From contig CAZTUT010000022.1 in the NCBI GenBank assembly GCA_964616395.1, positions 1 through 27,319 of the forward strand: a stretch of 27,319 nucleotides of DNA, in the 5' to 3' direction. The DNA is from JALHMQ01 sp964616395 (GTDB taxonomy: Bacteria; Pseudomonadota; Gammaproteobacteria; Burkholderiales; Burkholderiaceae_F). A model generated the notes under the pieces. The model was not told the origin of the DNA. It saw only the letters and a list, made by a program, of their open reading frames with translations, and did no database searches. Made by a program: the position numbers and the translations under genes. Positions within the stretch are counted from its first letter, which is position 1, and each line of letters starts with the position of its first letter. This document shows positions 1 to 8,289 of this stretch, one piece after another.

Positions 1-1
1 G

Positions 2-574
2 CTGCGCTTCGTAGCCGAGCGCGCCGAGATCGGCGAGCAGCGCGAGGCGGTGTTCGCCGTGACCATTCCGGAGAAGCGCGGCAGCTTCAAGCAGTTCTGC
101 ACGCTGGTCGGTAACCGCAACGTCACCGAGTTCAACTACCGGATCTCGGACTCGACCGACGCCCACGTGTTCGTCGGTGTGCAGGTGGGCGCACCCGGCG
201 ATGCGGCCAAGCTGGCCAAGACCTTTTCCCGGGGCGGCTTTCCTGCGCTCGACCTGACCGAGGACGAGCTGGCCAAGCAGCACCTGCGCCACCTGGTCGG
301 CGGCCGCTCGCCGCTGGCACGCGACGAGTTGCTGTACCGGTTCCAGTTCCCGGAGCGGCCCGGTGCGCTGATGAAGTTCCTGACCCGGATGTCGCCGAAC
401 TGGAACATCTCGCTGTTCCACTACCGCAACCAGGGTGCCGACTACGGCCGCATTCTTGTTGGCATCCAGGTGCCGCCAGGCGAGAAGAAACAGTTCCGCG
501 CGTTTCTGTCCGAACTGGGCTATCCCTACTGGGACGAAAGCGCCAACCCCGCCTACCGTCTATTCCTCGGTTAG
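2..574 (+). CDS. ilvA: Threonine ammonia-lyase (threonine dehydratase), C-terminal part
   Basis: This is the 3' end of a gene that begins before the window. The open frame is continuous from base 2, and the GTG at 50 is internal. The visible 190 residues are the regulatory C-terminus of biosynthetic threonine deaminase: two consecutive ACT-like repeats, the first opening with a TIPEKRGSFKQFC segment and the second with FPERPGALMKFL, each followed by a NxTEFNYR or NISLFHYR strand. In the family this region binds isoleucine and valine and controls conversion of threonine to 2-oxobutanoate, the first step of isoleucine synthesis. The PLP catalytic domain is outside the window. The repeat pair matches long-form biosynthetic IlvA rather than the short catabolic TdcB. 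A YqhA-family gene follows 23 bases downstream on the same strand. Confidence 0.93.
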   Translation: MRFVAERAEIGEQREAVFAVTIPEKRGSFKQFCTLVGNRNVTEFNYRISDSTDAHVFVGVQVGAPGDAAKLAKTFSRGGFPALDLTEDELAKQHLRHLVGGRSPLARDELLYRFQFPERPGALMKFLTRMSPNWNISLFHYRNQGADYGRILVGIQVPPGEKKQFRAFLSELGYPYWDESANPAYRLFLG

Positions 575-597
575 CTCATCGAACGCAGGAGAACCCG

Positions 598-1137
598 ATG
601 CTCGCCCCCCTGCTCAACGGCAGCCGCTACCTGGTGATCATCGCCGTGCTCGGCTCGCTGGCGGCGGCCGCCGCGCTGTTCATCTACGGTGCCGCCGAAA
701 CCATATCGGTGATCAGTCACACGATCGCCAAGATGGACATCTCCAGCAAGGGGGCCAAGCAGCTGGCGCTGAGCTTCATCGAGATCGTCGATCTGTTCCT
801 GCTCGGCACCGTGCTGCTGATGATTGCGCTCGGCCTGTACGAGCTGTTCATCGACAACAAGCTCAAGCTGCCCGAGTGGCTGCAGATCCGCACCTTCGAC
901 GACCTGAAGAACAAGCTGGTGGGCGTGGTGCTGGTGGTGCTGGCAGTGCTTTTTCTTGGCCACGTGGTGGCCTGGGACGGCAGCCGCGACCTGCTCGGCC
1001 TGGGGCTGGCGATCGCGGCAGTGATCGCGGCGCTCACGTTCTTCCTGATGTCGTCGAAAGGAAGCAAGCCGGCGGCCAGGTCCGGCAGCGAGGCCAAGCC
1101 GGAACCCGGTGCCGCGGGCGACAAGCCGCCGGCGTGA
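598..1137 (+). CDS. YqhA-family (UPF0114) inner-membrane protein
   Basis: This 179-residue protein has four hydrophobic segments: about residues 10-32, 58-80, 102-122 and 126-147. It carries the family signature of a SRYLVIIAVLGSL start, a FIEIVDLFLLGTVLLMIALGLYELF helix and a KLPEWLQI...DDLKNKL loop. YqhA/UPF0114 proteins are integral membrane proteins of unknown function. The C-terminal 30 residues are a low-complexity Lys/Pro/Ala/Gly tail, probably cytoplasmic. The start is supported by an AGGAG Shine-Dalgarno at 587-591, six bases before the ATG. It lies 23 bases after ilvA, so co-transcription is likely, but no function can be inferred from that. Confidence 0.88.
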   Translation: MLAPLLNGSRYLVIIAVLGSLAAAAALFIYGAAETISVISHTIAKMDISSKGAKQLALSFIEIVDLFLLGTVLLMIALGLYELFIDNKLKLPEWLQIRTFDDLKNKLVGVVLVVLAVLFLGHVVAWDGSRDLLGLGLAIAAVIAALTFFLMSSKGSKPAARSGSEAKPEPGAAGDKPPA

Positions 1138-1202
1138 GCCCTCGCGCGCCTCGGGTTTTCTCTGCGCTTGAAACCGCGCGGCGCGGCGCCATCTCCCCCG
1201 GC

Positions 1203-1643
1203 ATGTCGCCGATCTCCTCCACGCCAAGCCGACCGACCTCGGCCCGCGCCGATCGCCGTCAACGTCTGGGCAGCCGCCCCACCGCGGCGCAGCGGCAGGC
1301 TGCCCGCGTCCGGCTGGCGATGCTGACGCGGCTGCTCGACTCGGCGGTCGCGGTACCGATCCTGCGGACCCGGATCGGTCTGGATGCGCTGCTCGGCCTG
1401 CTGCCCGGCGTTGGCGATCTGGTGTCCGGCGCAATCGGGCTGTTGCTGATACGCGATGCCAGGGTTCTTGGTGCATCAAGGTGGCTGCAGGCGCGGATGC
1501 TGATGAACCTGCTGGTCGATGCCGCGGCCGGGTCGGTNNNNNNNNNNNNNNNNNNNNNNNNNNNNNNNNNNNNNNNNNNNNNNNNNNNNNNNNNNNNNNN
1601 NNNNNNNNNNNNNNNNNNNNNNNNNNNNNNNNNNNNNGACTGA
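1203..1643 (+). CDS. DUF4112 domain protein, interrupted by assembly gap
   Basis: The reliable part runs from the ATG at 1203 to 1537. It encodes a basic N-terminal tail of about 40 residues, then a DUF4112 core with the typical LLDSAVAVPILRTRIGLDALLGL, LLPGVGDLVSGAIGLLLIRDA and a RMLMNLLVDAAAG segment. DUF4112 proteins are small, probably membrane-associated proteins of unknown function whose second half usually repeats a GxIPxxGDLFDxxWKxNxRN motif. That half falls in the 100 N at 1538-1637. After the gap the same frame closes at once with a TGA at 1641, but the gap length is probably a placeholder, so the true stop is uncertain. Spacing after the YqhA gene is 65 bases. Confidence 0.7.
   Translation: MSPISSTPSRPTSARADRRQRLGSRPTAAQRQAARVRLAMLTRLLDSAVAVPILRTRIGLDALLGLLPGVGDLVSGAIGLLLIRDARVLGASRWLQARMLMNLLVDAAAGSXXXXXXXXXXXXXXXXXXXXXXXXXXXXXXXXXXD
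1538..1637. other. Assembly gap (100 N)
   Basis: Exactly 100 undetermined bases, the usual placeholder for a gap of unknown size. It removes the 3' half of the DUF4112 gene and the upstream promoter region of the following PLP enzyme gene. Adjacency of the two genes therefore rests on scaffolding only. Confidence 0.97.
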
Positions 1644-1655
1644 GGCACGCTGGCC

Positions 1656-1661
1656 GATAAT
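1656..1661 (+). promoter_or_regulatory. Possible -10 element (GATAAT) of the PLP enzyme gene
   Basis: GATAAT differs from the sigma-70 consensus TATAAT at one position and lies 25 bases before the ATG at 1687. The expected -35 position, near 1633-1638, falls almost wholly in the N gap and cannot be inspected. Confidence 0.35.
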
Positions 1662-1686
1662 GCGCAGCTCATCCGACGGAGCTGCC

Positions 1687-2805
1687 ATGGCCACGAACGA
1701 CGCGCGCGACCTTGACCTGCGATTTGCGCGCCTGCTTCATCACGCGACCAAGCAGACCGCCGACAACGCCGCCTTCGCGCCGCCGATCGTCAATACCTCG
1801 GTGTATGCGCTGCCGCCGCAGCCCTCGGGCACGTACCAGTACGCGCGCTGGGGCAACCCGACCTGGACCGCGCTCGAAGACGCACTGGGGCTGCTGGAAG
1901 ATGCCGACGTCGTCACCTTCCCGTCGGGCATGGCGGCCATCGCAGCAGTGTTCTTCAGCCTGCTCAAGGCTGGCGACCGCGTGCTGCTGCCGAGCGACGG
2001 CTACTACACGACCCGCATCTGCGCCGACAAATACCTGACGCCGATGGGCGTGCAGGTCGAGACCTGCGCCACCGCAGAACTGGCCACCCGCGATTTCTCC
2101 GGCCTGCGGCTGGTGATGGTGGAGACGCCCTCCAACCCGATGCTCGACCTGGCCGACATCGCCGACGTGTGCCGGCGCGCGCATGCCGCCGGTGCGCGGG
2201 TGGCGGTCGACAACACGACGATGACGCCGCTCGGCCAGCGCCCGCTCGACCTCGGCGCCGACATCGTTGTCAGCGCCGACACCAAGGCGGTCAATGGCCA
2301 CTCCGACGTGCTGTTCGGCCATGTGGCCACGCGCGATGCGACGCTGATCGGCGCGGCGCGCGACTGGCGCAAGATCGTCGGCGCGATTCCCGGCCCGCAT
2401 GAGGCCTGGCTCGTGCATCGCGGGCTGGAGACACTGGAAGTGCGCTGGTCGCGGATGTGCGCCAGCGCCGCTGCGATTGCAGCGCGGCTGGCCGCGCACC
2501 CGCAGATCGTCGCGGTGCGCTACCCGGGACTTGCCAGCCATCCGCAGCACGCGCTGGCACAGCGCCAGATGACGAGCGGTGGCGCGCTGATCGGCGTCAC
2601 GCTGGCCGACGAGGCCGCTGCCGAGCGCTTCATCGCCGCCTGTCCGTTCCTGCGTCCGTCGACCAGCTTTGGCGGCGTGCACAGCAGCGCCGAGCGGCGC
2701 GCACGCTGGGGTGATGCAGTCGCGCCCGGGTTCATACGCCTGTCGGTCGGCTGCGAGCCGACCGAGGTACTGTGGGCGGGGATCGAGGCCGCGCTATCGG
2801 CCTGA
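1687..2805 (+). CDS. Cys/Met metabolism PLP-dependent lyase (cystathionine gamma-lyase-like)
   Basis: This 372-residue member of the Cys/Met metabolism PLP family has an N-terminal APPIVNTSVY strand, the YARWGNPTW motif that binds the PLP phosphate of the neighbouring subunit, and FPSGMAAIAAV for the cofactor loop. It also has VETPSNPMLDLADI, VDNTTMTPLGQRPLDLGADIVV and the lysine motif ADTKAVNGHSDVLFG, where the lysine forms the Schiff base. The C-terminal domain ends with RPSTSFGGVHS and IRLSVGCEPTE. The family includes cystathionine beta- and gamma-lyases, cystathionine gamma-synthase and methionine gamma-lyase, which sequence alone does not separate well. I favour gamma-lyase by overall pattern. 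The residue after the lysine is Ala, where Tyr or Phe is usual. The start at 1687 has GGAG at 1678-1681; an ATG at 1660 is also in frame. Confidence 0.88.
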   Translation: MATNDARDLDLRFARLLHHATKQTADNAAFAPPIVNTSVYALPPQPSGTYQYARWGNPTWTALEDALGLLEDADVVTFPSGMAAIAAVFFSLLKAGDRVLLPSDGYYTTRICADKYLTPMGVQVETCATAELATRDFSGLRLVMVETPSNPMLDLADIADVCRRAHAAGARVAVDNTTMTPLGQRPLDLGADIVVSADTKAVNGHSDVLFGHVATRDATLIGAARDWRKIVGAIPGPHEAWLVHRGLETLEVRWSRMCASAAAIAARLAAHPQIVAVRYPGLASHPQHALAQRQMTSGGALIGVTLADEAAAERFIAACPFLRPSTSFGGVHSSAERRARWGDAVAPGFIRLSVGCEPTEVLWAGIEAALSA

Positions 2806-2821
2806 GGCGGCGCGCTACCGC

Positions 2822-3798
<977 letters not shown>

Positions 3799-3799
<1 letters not shown>

Positions 3800-4194
3800 C
3801 ACGCGTCGCGGAAGCGGAACACCTCGACGCCCACGGCGTCGACGTCGTCATACACATCGGGCTTGGCGCTGGCCACGCGCGCCGCCAGCACCGCCGGATG
3901 CGCGAGCAGCGCGCGCAGCAGATCGTCGACCAGCGTCTCCTGCAGGTTGATGTGGCCCTGCGCGACGCGCTGCCTGACGGTGCTGCGCACGAAATCGTAG
4001 TCGAGCACCTCGGCGATGCGGTCGTGCTGCGGCGTGGACAGCGCCAGCGGCACGTACAGATCGACGTCGATTCGCAGCCGCTGCGGACCTTCCTTTTCGA
4101 ACGCATGAATGCCGATGTTGGCATCCACGTGCAGCCCGCGCAGGAAGATGCGCCGGCAATGCGCCAGACGCGGATCGATCAGACCAGTGCTCAT
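3799..4194 (-). CDS. folB: Dihydroneopterin aldolase FolB
   Basis: FolB cleaves 7,8-dihydroneopterin to 6-hydroxymethyl-7,8-dihydropterin and glycolaldehyde in folate synthesis. The 131-residue protein matches the family in length. It has RIFLRGLHVDANIGIHAFEK near the N-terminus, with the GIHAFEKEGPQ turn that carries the active-site Glu and the pterin-binding region. It also has VLDYDFVRSTV (the usual VVDYxxV) in the middle and LQETLVDDLL, followed by the C-terminal strands. Its ATG overlaps the stop of the upstream SDR gene by four bases (ATGA at 4191-4194), and its own stop abuts ttcA. The neighbouring pteridine-reductase-like gene supports a folate role for the operon. Confidence 0.93.
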
Positions 4195-5060
4195 GAGGAT
4201 GACCTTGCGCGCCGTCTGCGTGGCGCCGGTTTTTGCTCGGACGCCGGCGTGCCGCCCTGCGGCGCCGGCTCGGTGAGGAACATGACGTCGCGTGTTGACG
4301 GCACCAGGTGCTGGCCGCCGTCAACCAGCAGCGTGGTACCGGTCAGCGCACGCGCCCCGGCCGCGTACAGCACCGCATCGGCCACGTCCTGCGGCGTGCT
4401 GGAGCGGCCCAGCGGCGTACGCGTGTGCGCCTGCGCGAAGCCGGCATCGGTCTGCTCGCCCGAGGTCAGCGTGATGCCAGGGGCCACGCCAACCACGCGC
4501 ACGCGCGGCGCCAGCGCCTGTGCCAGCAGCGTGGTGGCCGCATGCAGCGCACTCTTGGACAGCGTGTAGGCGAGGAAATCGGGATTCGGGTTGAACAGCT
4601 TCTGGTCGAGCAGGTTGATCACGCTGGCCGGCTCGGTGTCGGCGCCGCGGTCGCCCAGGTGGCGCGCCAGTTCGCGCGCCAGCAGCACCGGCGCAGCGGT
4701 GTTGGCCACGTAATGCGCGCTCAGCGACGCATAGTTGGTGCCAGCCGCATCGTCATACGCGAAAAGCGACGCGTTGTTCACCACGCAATCGATCCGGCCC
4801 AGCCCGCGCAGCACGCGCGGCAACAGCCGCAGGACCGCCGCCTCGCTCGCCAGATCGGCCTGCAGCAGCAGTGCGCGCCGGCCCAGCGCCGTGATCTCGG
4901 CGGCCGTGGCCACTGCATCGCGGCGCGAGCGGCCGTAGTGCAGCGCCACGTCCCAGCCCTGCCGCGCGAACGCCAACGCAATCGTGCGGCCGATGCGCCG
5001 CGCCGCGCCAGTGACGAGCACGACGCGACGGGCACTGCCGGAAGAGCGGGAACGAGCCAT
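4191..5060 (-). CDS. SDR oxidoreductase, pteridine reductase / FolM-like
   Basis: This 289-residue short-chain dehydrogenase has the NADPH-binding TGAARRIG motif (residues 17-24), HYGRSRRDA after the second strand (Arg residues suggest NADPH), NNAS at 95-98 and a YxxxK catalytic pair at Y165/K169. The usual catalytic Ser is replaced by Asp (LLDQ, D152), which is the arrangement in pteridine reductases (PTR1) and FolM dihydromonapterin reductase. Together with the downstream folB overlap, this supports reduction of dihydropterins or dihydrofolate. The C-terminus adds about 40 Pro/Arg/Ser-rich residues not typical of the family. No clear Shine-Dalgarno precedes the ATG. The substrate is inferred, not shown. 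Confidence 0.85.
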   Translation of the reverse strand: MARSRSSGSARRVVLVTGAARRIGRTIALAFARQGWDVALHYGRSRRDAVATAAEITALGRRALLLQADLASEAAVLRLLPRVLRGLGRIDCVVNNASLFAYDDAAGTNYASLSAHYVANTAAPVLLARELARHLGDRGADTEPASVINLLDQKLFNPNPDFLAYTLSKSALHAATTLLAQALAPRVRVVGVAPGITLTSGEQTDAGFAQAHTRTPLGRSSTPQDVADAVLYAAGARALTGTTLLVDGGQHLVPSTRDVMFLTEPAPQGGTPASEQKPAPRRRRARSSS

Positions 5061-5234
5061 CGTCGGAAGGGGTCGAGTGCTGAAGTCTTGCGACGTCAGC
5101 GTCGCGAAGCGCGCGAGTTTACCGGTAGCATCCTTGGCATCTGTGGCCTGCCGCCATCCCGCGCCCTGTGCGCAGCCTCTGGGTCACCCGTCCCTCCGGC
5201 CCTATCTCGCCGAAACTGCTGCGACCGCTGCCCG

Positions 5235-6443
5235 ATGCCGAACCCCGCCGATCCACGCGCTGCCGCGCACGGCTCCGCTTCCGGCCCATGGCGCGCCTAC
5301 ACGCGTGCCGCGCTGCCGCCGCCCGATCCACTGGCGGCCGCTCACAGCGCGCTGCTGGTCCAGCGCATCGCCGACGAGATCGCGGTGGCCGGCGGCTGGC
5401 TGCGATTCGATCGCTACATGGCGCTGGCGCTGTACGCACCGGGCCTCGGCTACTACGCGGCCGGCGCGCACAAGCTGGGCGATGCGGCCAGCGGCGGCGA
5501 CTTCGTCACCGCACCCGAAATCTCCTCGCTGTTCGGCGCTGCGCTGTCAGCGCAGGCAGAGCAGGTGCTGGCCGACAGCGGCCCCAGCATCGTCGAGTTC
5601 GGCGCCGGCAGCGGCGCGCTGGCCGACGACCTGCTGGACGCGCTTGCGGCCCGTGGCGTGACGGTCCGCAGTTATCTGATCGTCGAGGTCTCGGCCGATC
5701 TGCGCGAGCGTCAGCGCCGGCGCCTGCAGCGGCACCCGCAGGTGCGCTGGCTCGATGCGCCGCCGGCCGCCTTCGAAGGGCTGGTGATCGCCAACGAGGT
5801 GCTCGACGTGATGCCGGTGCGGCTGTTCGTGCGCGCGCCCGACGGCGTGCGCGAGCGCGGCGTGGTGCTCGGCGCGGCCGGCCTTGCATTCGAGGATCGA
5901 CCGGCCGATCCGGCGCTGACCGCTACCGTGGCGGCCCTCGAACACGAGGTCGGTGCCTTCGCCCCCGGCTACGGCAGCGAACTGTGCGAGCAGGCACCGG
6001 CCTGGACGGCGCACCTCGCGCAGTGGCTGCGGCGCGGCGCGGCGCTGCTGATCGACTACGGTTTTCCGCGACGCGAGTACTACCACCCGCAGCGGCTGAT
6101 GGGCACGCTGATGTGCCACTACCGACATCACTCGCATGCCGAGCCGCTGTGGCTGCCGGGACTGAACGACATCACCGCGCACGTGGACTTCACCGCCGTG
6201 GCCGAGGCGGCCCACGGCGCGGGTCTGGACGTGCTCGGCTACACGAGCCAGGCGCACTTCCTGATGAACTGCGGCATCCTTGGCCTGCTGCAGCAGCAGC
6301 ACACGCCGCGCCGCGCCGGCGAGGTGCAGCGGCTGGTGTCGGAGGCCGAGATGGGCGAACTGTTCAAGGTGCTTGCCGTGGGTCGCGGCATCGATGCGCC
6401 GCTGCTGGGCTTCGTGCGCGGCGACCGGCGCGACCGGCTGTAG
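5235..6443 (+). CDS. MidA/NDUFAF7-type class I SAM-dependent methyltransferase (DUF185)
   Basis: This 402-residue protein belongs to the SAM-dependent MidA family. It has IAVAGGWLRFDRYMALALYAPGLG and SGGDFVTAPEISSLFG near the N-terminus, and the SAM-binding EFGAGSGALADDLL (residue 121 on). VIANEVLDVMPVRLF and LLIDYGFPRREYYHPQR follow, and LMCHYRHHSHAEPLWLPGLNDITAHVDFT lies near the C-terminus. The mitochondrial homologue NDUFAF7 dimethylates an arginine of a complex I subunit; the bacterial role is not established. The start at 5235 has no obvious Shine-Dalgarno and the frame is open far upstream. I chose it because the conserved part begins soon after and a divergent gene starts at 5060. The DUF2905 gene follows 15 bases downstream. 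Confidence 0.9.
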   Translation: MPNPADPRAAAHGSASGPWRAYTRAALPPPDPLAAAHSALLVQRIADEIAVAGGWLRFDRYMALALYAPGLGYYAAGAHKLGDAASGGDFVTAPEISSLFGAALSAQAEQVLADSGPSIVEFGAGSGALADDLLDALAARGVTVRSYLIVEVSADLRERQRRRLQRHPQVRWLDAPPAAFEGLVIANEVLDVMPVRLFVRAPDGVRERGVVLGAAGLAFEDRPADPALTATVAALEHEVGAFAPGYGSELCEQAPAWTAHLAQWLRRGAALLIDYGFPRREYYHPQRLMGTLMCHYRHHSHAEPLWLPGLNDITAHVDFTAVAEAAHGAGLDVLGYTSQAHFLMNCGILGLLQQQHTPRRAGEVQRLVSEAEMGELFKVLAVGRGIDAPLLGFVRGDRRDRL

Positions 6444-6458
6444 CGGAGTCCACCGCCA

Positions 6459-6650
6459 ATGCGCTTCCTCGTCACGCTGTTCCTCGCGCTGATCGTGCTG
6501 ACCGCGCTGCAGCCGTGGCTGCGCAAGCTCGGCATCGGCCGGCTGCCGGGCGACTTTCACTTCCGATTACGCGGCCGTGAGTACCTGCTGCCGTTTTCCA
6601 GCACGCTGCTGCTGACGGTGCTGGTCTGGTTGATCGGCCGGCTGATCTAG
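6459..6650 (+). CDS. DUF2905 family small membrane protein
   Basis: This 63-residue protein has two hydrophobic helices (about 3-19 and 46-62) separated by the family signature LGRLPGD-like GIGRLPGDFHFRLRGREYLLPF. That signature matches DUF2905, a family of unknown function. GGAG at 6445-6448 lies ten bases before the ATG, a slightly long but plausible spacing. It is 15 bases downstream of the MidA-type gene and probably co-transcribed. Confidence 0.85.
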   Translation: MRFLVTLFLALIVLTALQPWLRKLGIGRLPGDFHFRLRGREYLLPFSSTLLLTVLVWLIGRLI

Positions 6651-6704
6651 CAACGATGCCTGCGGGCACGGCCGATCACACCGTGCGGGCCGGCCATCCG
6701 ATGC

Positions 6705-6710
6705 GATACT
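6705..6710 (+). promoter_or_regulatory. Possible -10 element upstream of the selenoprotein gene
   Basis: GATACT (four of six matches to TATAAT) lies 33 bases before the ATG at 6744. I found no convincing -35 at the right distance, so this is only a candidate. The 93-base gap after the DUF2905 gene leaves room for a separate promoter. Confidence 0.25.
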
Positions 6711-6743
6711 GAGCGCCTGATCATTCCTGTGCGGAGTCGCGCG

Positions 6744-6953
6744 ATGAGCATCCTGATTCATTACTGCACCGCTTGAAACTACAAACCTGAGGCCCTCCGT
6801 GTGAAGGCCTGGTTTGAACAGCAGGGCCGCGGCCCGGTGCAGATCGAGCCGGGTCGCTCCGGCCAGTTCGACGTGCTGATCGATGGCCGTCTCGTCTATT
6901 CGCGTCACCAGACCGGACGCTTTCCGAGCGAAGCCGACCTGAAGGCGATGTAG
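6744..6953 (+). CDS. SelT/SelW/SelH (Rdx) family selenoprotein with in-frame UGA
   Basis: Read with the TGA at 6774-6776 as selenocysteine, the frame from ATG 6744 to TAG 6951 encodes 69 residues. It starts MSILIHYCTAU, then NYKPEALRVKAWFEQ, a FDVLIDGRLVYSRHQ strand pair and TGRFPSEADLKAM. This is the thioredoxin-like Rdx fold: a beta strand ending in the redox motif C8-T-A-U11 (CxxU), the YxPxA helix start, then the usual FEVxVDGxLVxSRxxTGRFP C-terminal half. Non-Sec homologues have CxxC here. Homology continues on both sides of the TGA in one frame, so this is neither a chance stop nor a frameshift. GGAG at 6733-6736 sits seven bases before the ATG. Ordinary gene calling would miss it or start at the in-frame GTG at 6801, losing the active site. 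The partner and substrate are unknown; the family is thought to act in thiol redox. Confidence 0.9.
6783..6815 (+). promoter_or_regulatory. Bacterial SECIS-like hairpin for UGA recoding
   Basis: Starting seven bases after the UGA (6774-6776), 6783-6787 pairs with 6811-6815 (AAACC/GGUUU) and 6790-6794 pairs with 6806-6810 (AGGCC/GGCCU), with a two-base UG bulge. A C-A mismatch, U6796-A6804 and C6797-G6803 then close a five-base loop, CGUGU, with G at its second position. Stem length, the distance of about 20 bases from UGA to loop, and a G early in the loop agree with the known bacterial SECIS pattern, which binds SelB. The hairpin lies in coding sequence, as expected in bacteria. Confidence 0.8.
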
Positions 6954-7000
6954 CGCGCTCGTGCGTGCGGCGCATCTGCCGCGCCGCGAACAAGTGCAAC

Positions 7001-7019
7001 ACGCGCCGGCGAGGCGCGT
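7001..7019 (-). terminator. Weak hairpin at the end of cca
   Basis: ACGCGCC (7001-7007) pairs with GGCGCGT (7013-7019) across a five-base loop, directly at the cca stop codon. On the minus strand it is followed by GTTGCACTTGTT, which is only loosely T-rich. It may end transcription between the convergent cca and selenoprotein genes, but it lacks a proper U tract. Confidence 0.3.
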
Positions 7020-8272
7020 CAGGACGTTGCGTCGCTGTCCGGGCGATCCAGTCCGGCGGCGCGGATTGCCGCTGCTCGCGCCTGGTGCACCGCCTGCGCG
7101 ATGCGCTCGCCGCGCTGCGCGCCCGCGCCATCCGCCTGCGCCGCCGCTGCACCCGCATCGACACCCTGCGCGGCCGCGAGCGCAGCGAGCAGCCGCTGCC
7201 GCTGCGGATACGGACGGTCCGCAAAACCGGTGCGACCGCGATAGTCGGCCTCGCAGGCATCGAGCACCTGCGCCAGCAGCGCCGGCCGGCGCAGCGCATC
7301 GCAGCGCTCCAGCAGGCGCAGCAGCGCAGCAGCGCCCAGGTCGAGCGCGCGATGGATGTTGCCGTGTTCGCGCGCCGCCAGCAGCGCGGCATCGCGGCAG
7401 TCGGCCGGCACGCGCAGCCGCTCACAGACGCGGCGCGCCAGCGTCACGCTGCGCATCTCGTGGCCGATGTGCTTGGGCAGCACATCGGGCGGCGTCTCGC
7501 CCTTGCCGAGGTCGTGCAACAGCGCCGCCCAGCGCGCCGGCAGCGCCGCACCCAGCCGCGCCGCGGCATCGATCACCAGCAGCATGTGCACACCGGTATC
7601 CACTTCCGGATGATGGTCGGCGCGCTGCGGCACACCCCACAGCCGCTCCAGTTCCGGCAACAGGCGCGCCAGCGCGCCGCAGTCGCGCAGCGCCTCGATC
7701 ATGCGCGAGGGCGTTGCCTCCATCAGCCCGCGTGCCAGCTCCTGCCAGACCCGCTCGGGCACCAGTGCATCGACCTCGCCGGCATCGACCATCGCGCGCA
7801 TCAGCGCGCGCGTCTCGTCGGCGATGCAAAAGCCATCGAAGCGCGCGGCGAAGCGCGCCACCCGCAGGATGCGCACCGGGTCCTCGGCAAACGCCGGGCC
7901 GACGTGGCGCAGCACGCGGTCAGCCAGATCGCGCTGGCCGCCAAACGGGTCGATCAGCGTGCCGTCGGCGGCGCGGGCGATCGCGTTGATGGTCAGGTCG
8001 CGCCGCGCCAGATCCTGCTCGAGCGTGACCTCGGGCGCGGCGTGAAACTGGAAGCCGTGATAGCCGGGCGCGGTCTTGCGCTCGGTGCGTGCCAGCGCAT
8101 GTTCCTCATGCGTCTGCGGATGCAGGAATACCGGGAAGTCCTTGCCCACGGGCCGGAAGCCTGCCGCCAGCATCTGCTCGGGGGTGGCGCCGACCACGAC
8201 CCAGTCGCGGTCGTTGACCGGACGCCCCAGCAGCGCATCGCGCACGCAGCCGCCGACCTCGTAGATCTGCAT
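7019..8272 (-). CDS. cca: Multifunctional CCA tRNA nucleotidyltransferase
   Basis: The enzyme adds or repairs the 3'-CCA end of tRNAs using CTP and ATP without a nucleic acid template. The 417-residue protein opens with MQIYEVGGCVRDALLG (the GG..RD motif) and the metal-binding pair in NDRDWVVVG (D21, D23). RRDLTINAIA and EDPVRILRVARFAARF (the neck region) follow. The C-terminal half has an HD phosphohydrolase domain, HHPEVDTGVH ... LLHDLGKG, the E. coli-type arrangement with additional phosphatase activity. The length is similar to E. coli Cca (412). The last 40 residues are Ala/Gln-rich and poorly conserved. It lies 17 bases downstream of the epimerase gene, so the two are probably co-transcribed. 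Confidence 0.96.
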   Translation of the reverse strand: MQIYEVGGCVRDALLGRPVNDRDWVVVGATPEQMLAAGFRPVGKDFPVFLHPQTHEEHALARTERKTAPGYHGFQFHAAPEVTLEQDLARRDLTINAIARAADGTLIDPFGGQRDLADRVLRHVGPAFAEDPVRILRVARFAARFDGFCIADETRALMRAMVDAGEVDALVPERVWQELARGLMEATPSRMIEALRDCGALARLLPELERLWGVPQRADHHPEVDTGVHMLLVIDAAARLGAALPARWAALLHDLGKGETPPDVLPKHIGHEMRSVTLARRVCERLRVPADCRDAALLAAREHGNIHRALDLGAAALLRLLERCDALRRPALLAQVLDACEADYRGRTGFADRPYPQRQRLLAALAAAQGVDAGAAAAQADGAGAQRGERIAQAVHQARAAAIRAAGLDRPDSDATS

Positions 8273-8289
8273 CGGCGACTGCGACCCGT

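Noticed and set aside
4308..5234. N-terminal extension of the MidA-type frame upstream of 5235
   Set aside because: The frame is open but antisense to the SDR gene. The residues are low-complexity Arg/Gln/Ala sequence, and family homology begins after 5235.
6666..6686. Hairpin GCACGG/CCGTGC after the DUF2905 gene as a terminator
   Set aside because: The stem is only six pairs with a nine-base loop and no U tract on either strand.
6774..6776. Treating this TGA as a true stop or a pseudogene lesion
   Set aside because: The codon replaces the redox Cys exactly, the frame continues with full family similarity, a SECIS-like hairpin follows, and no other lesion is present.
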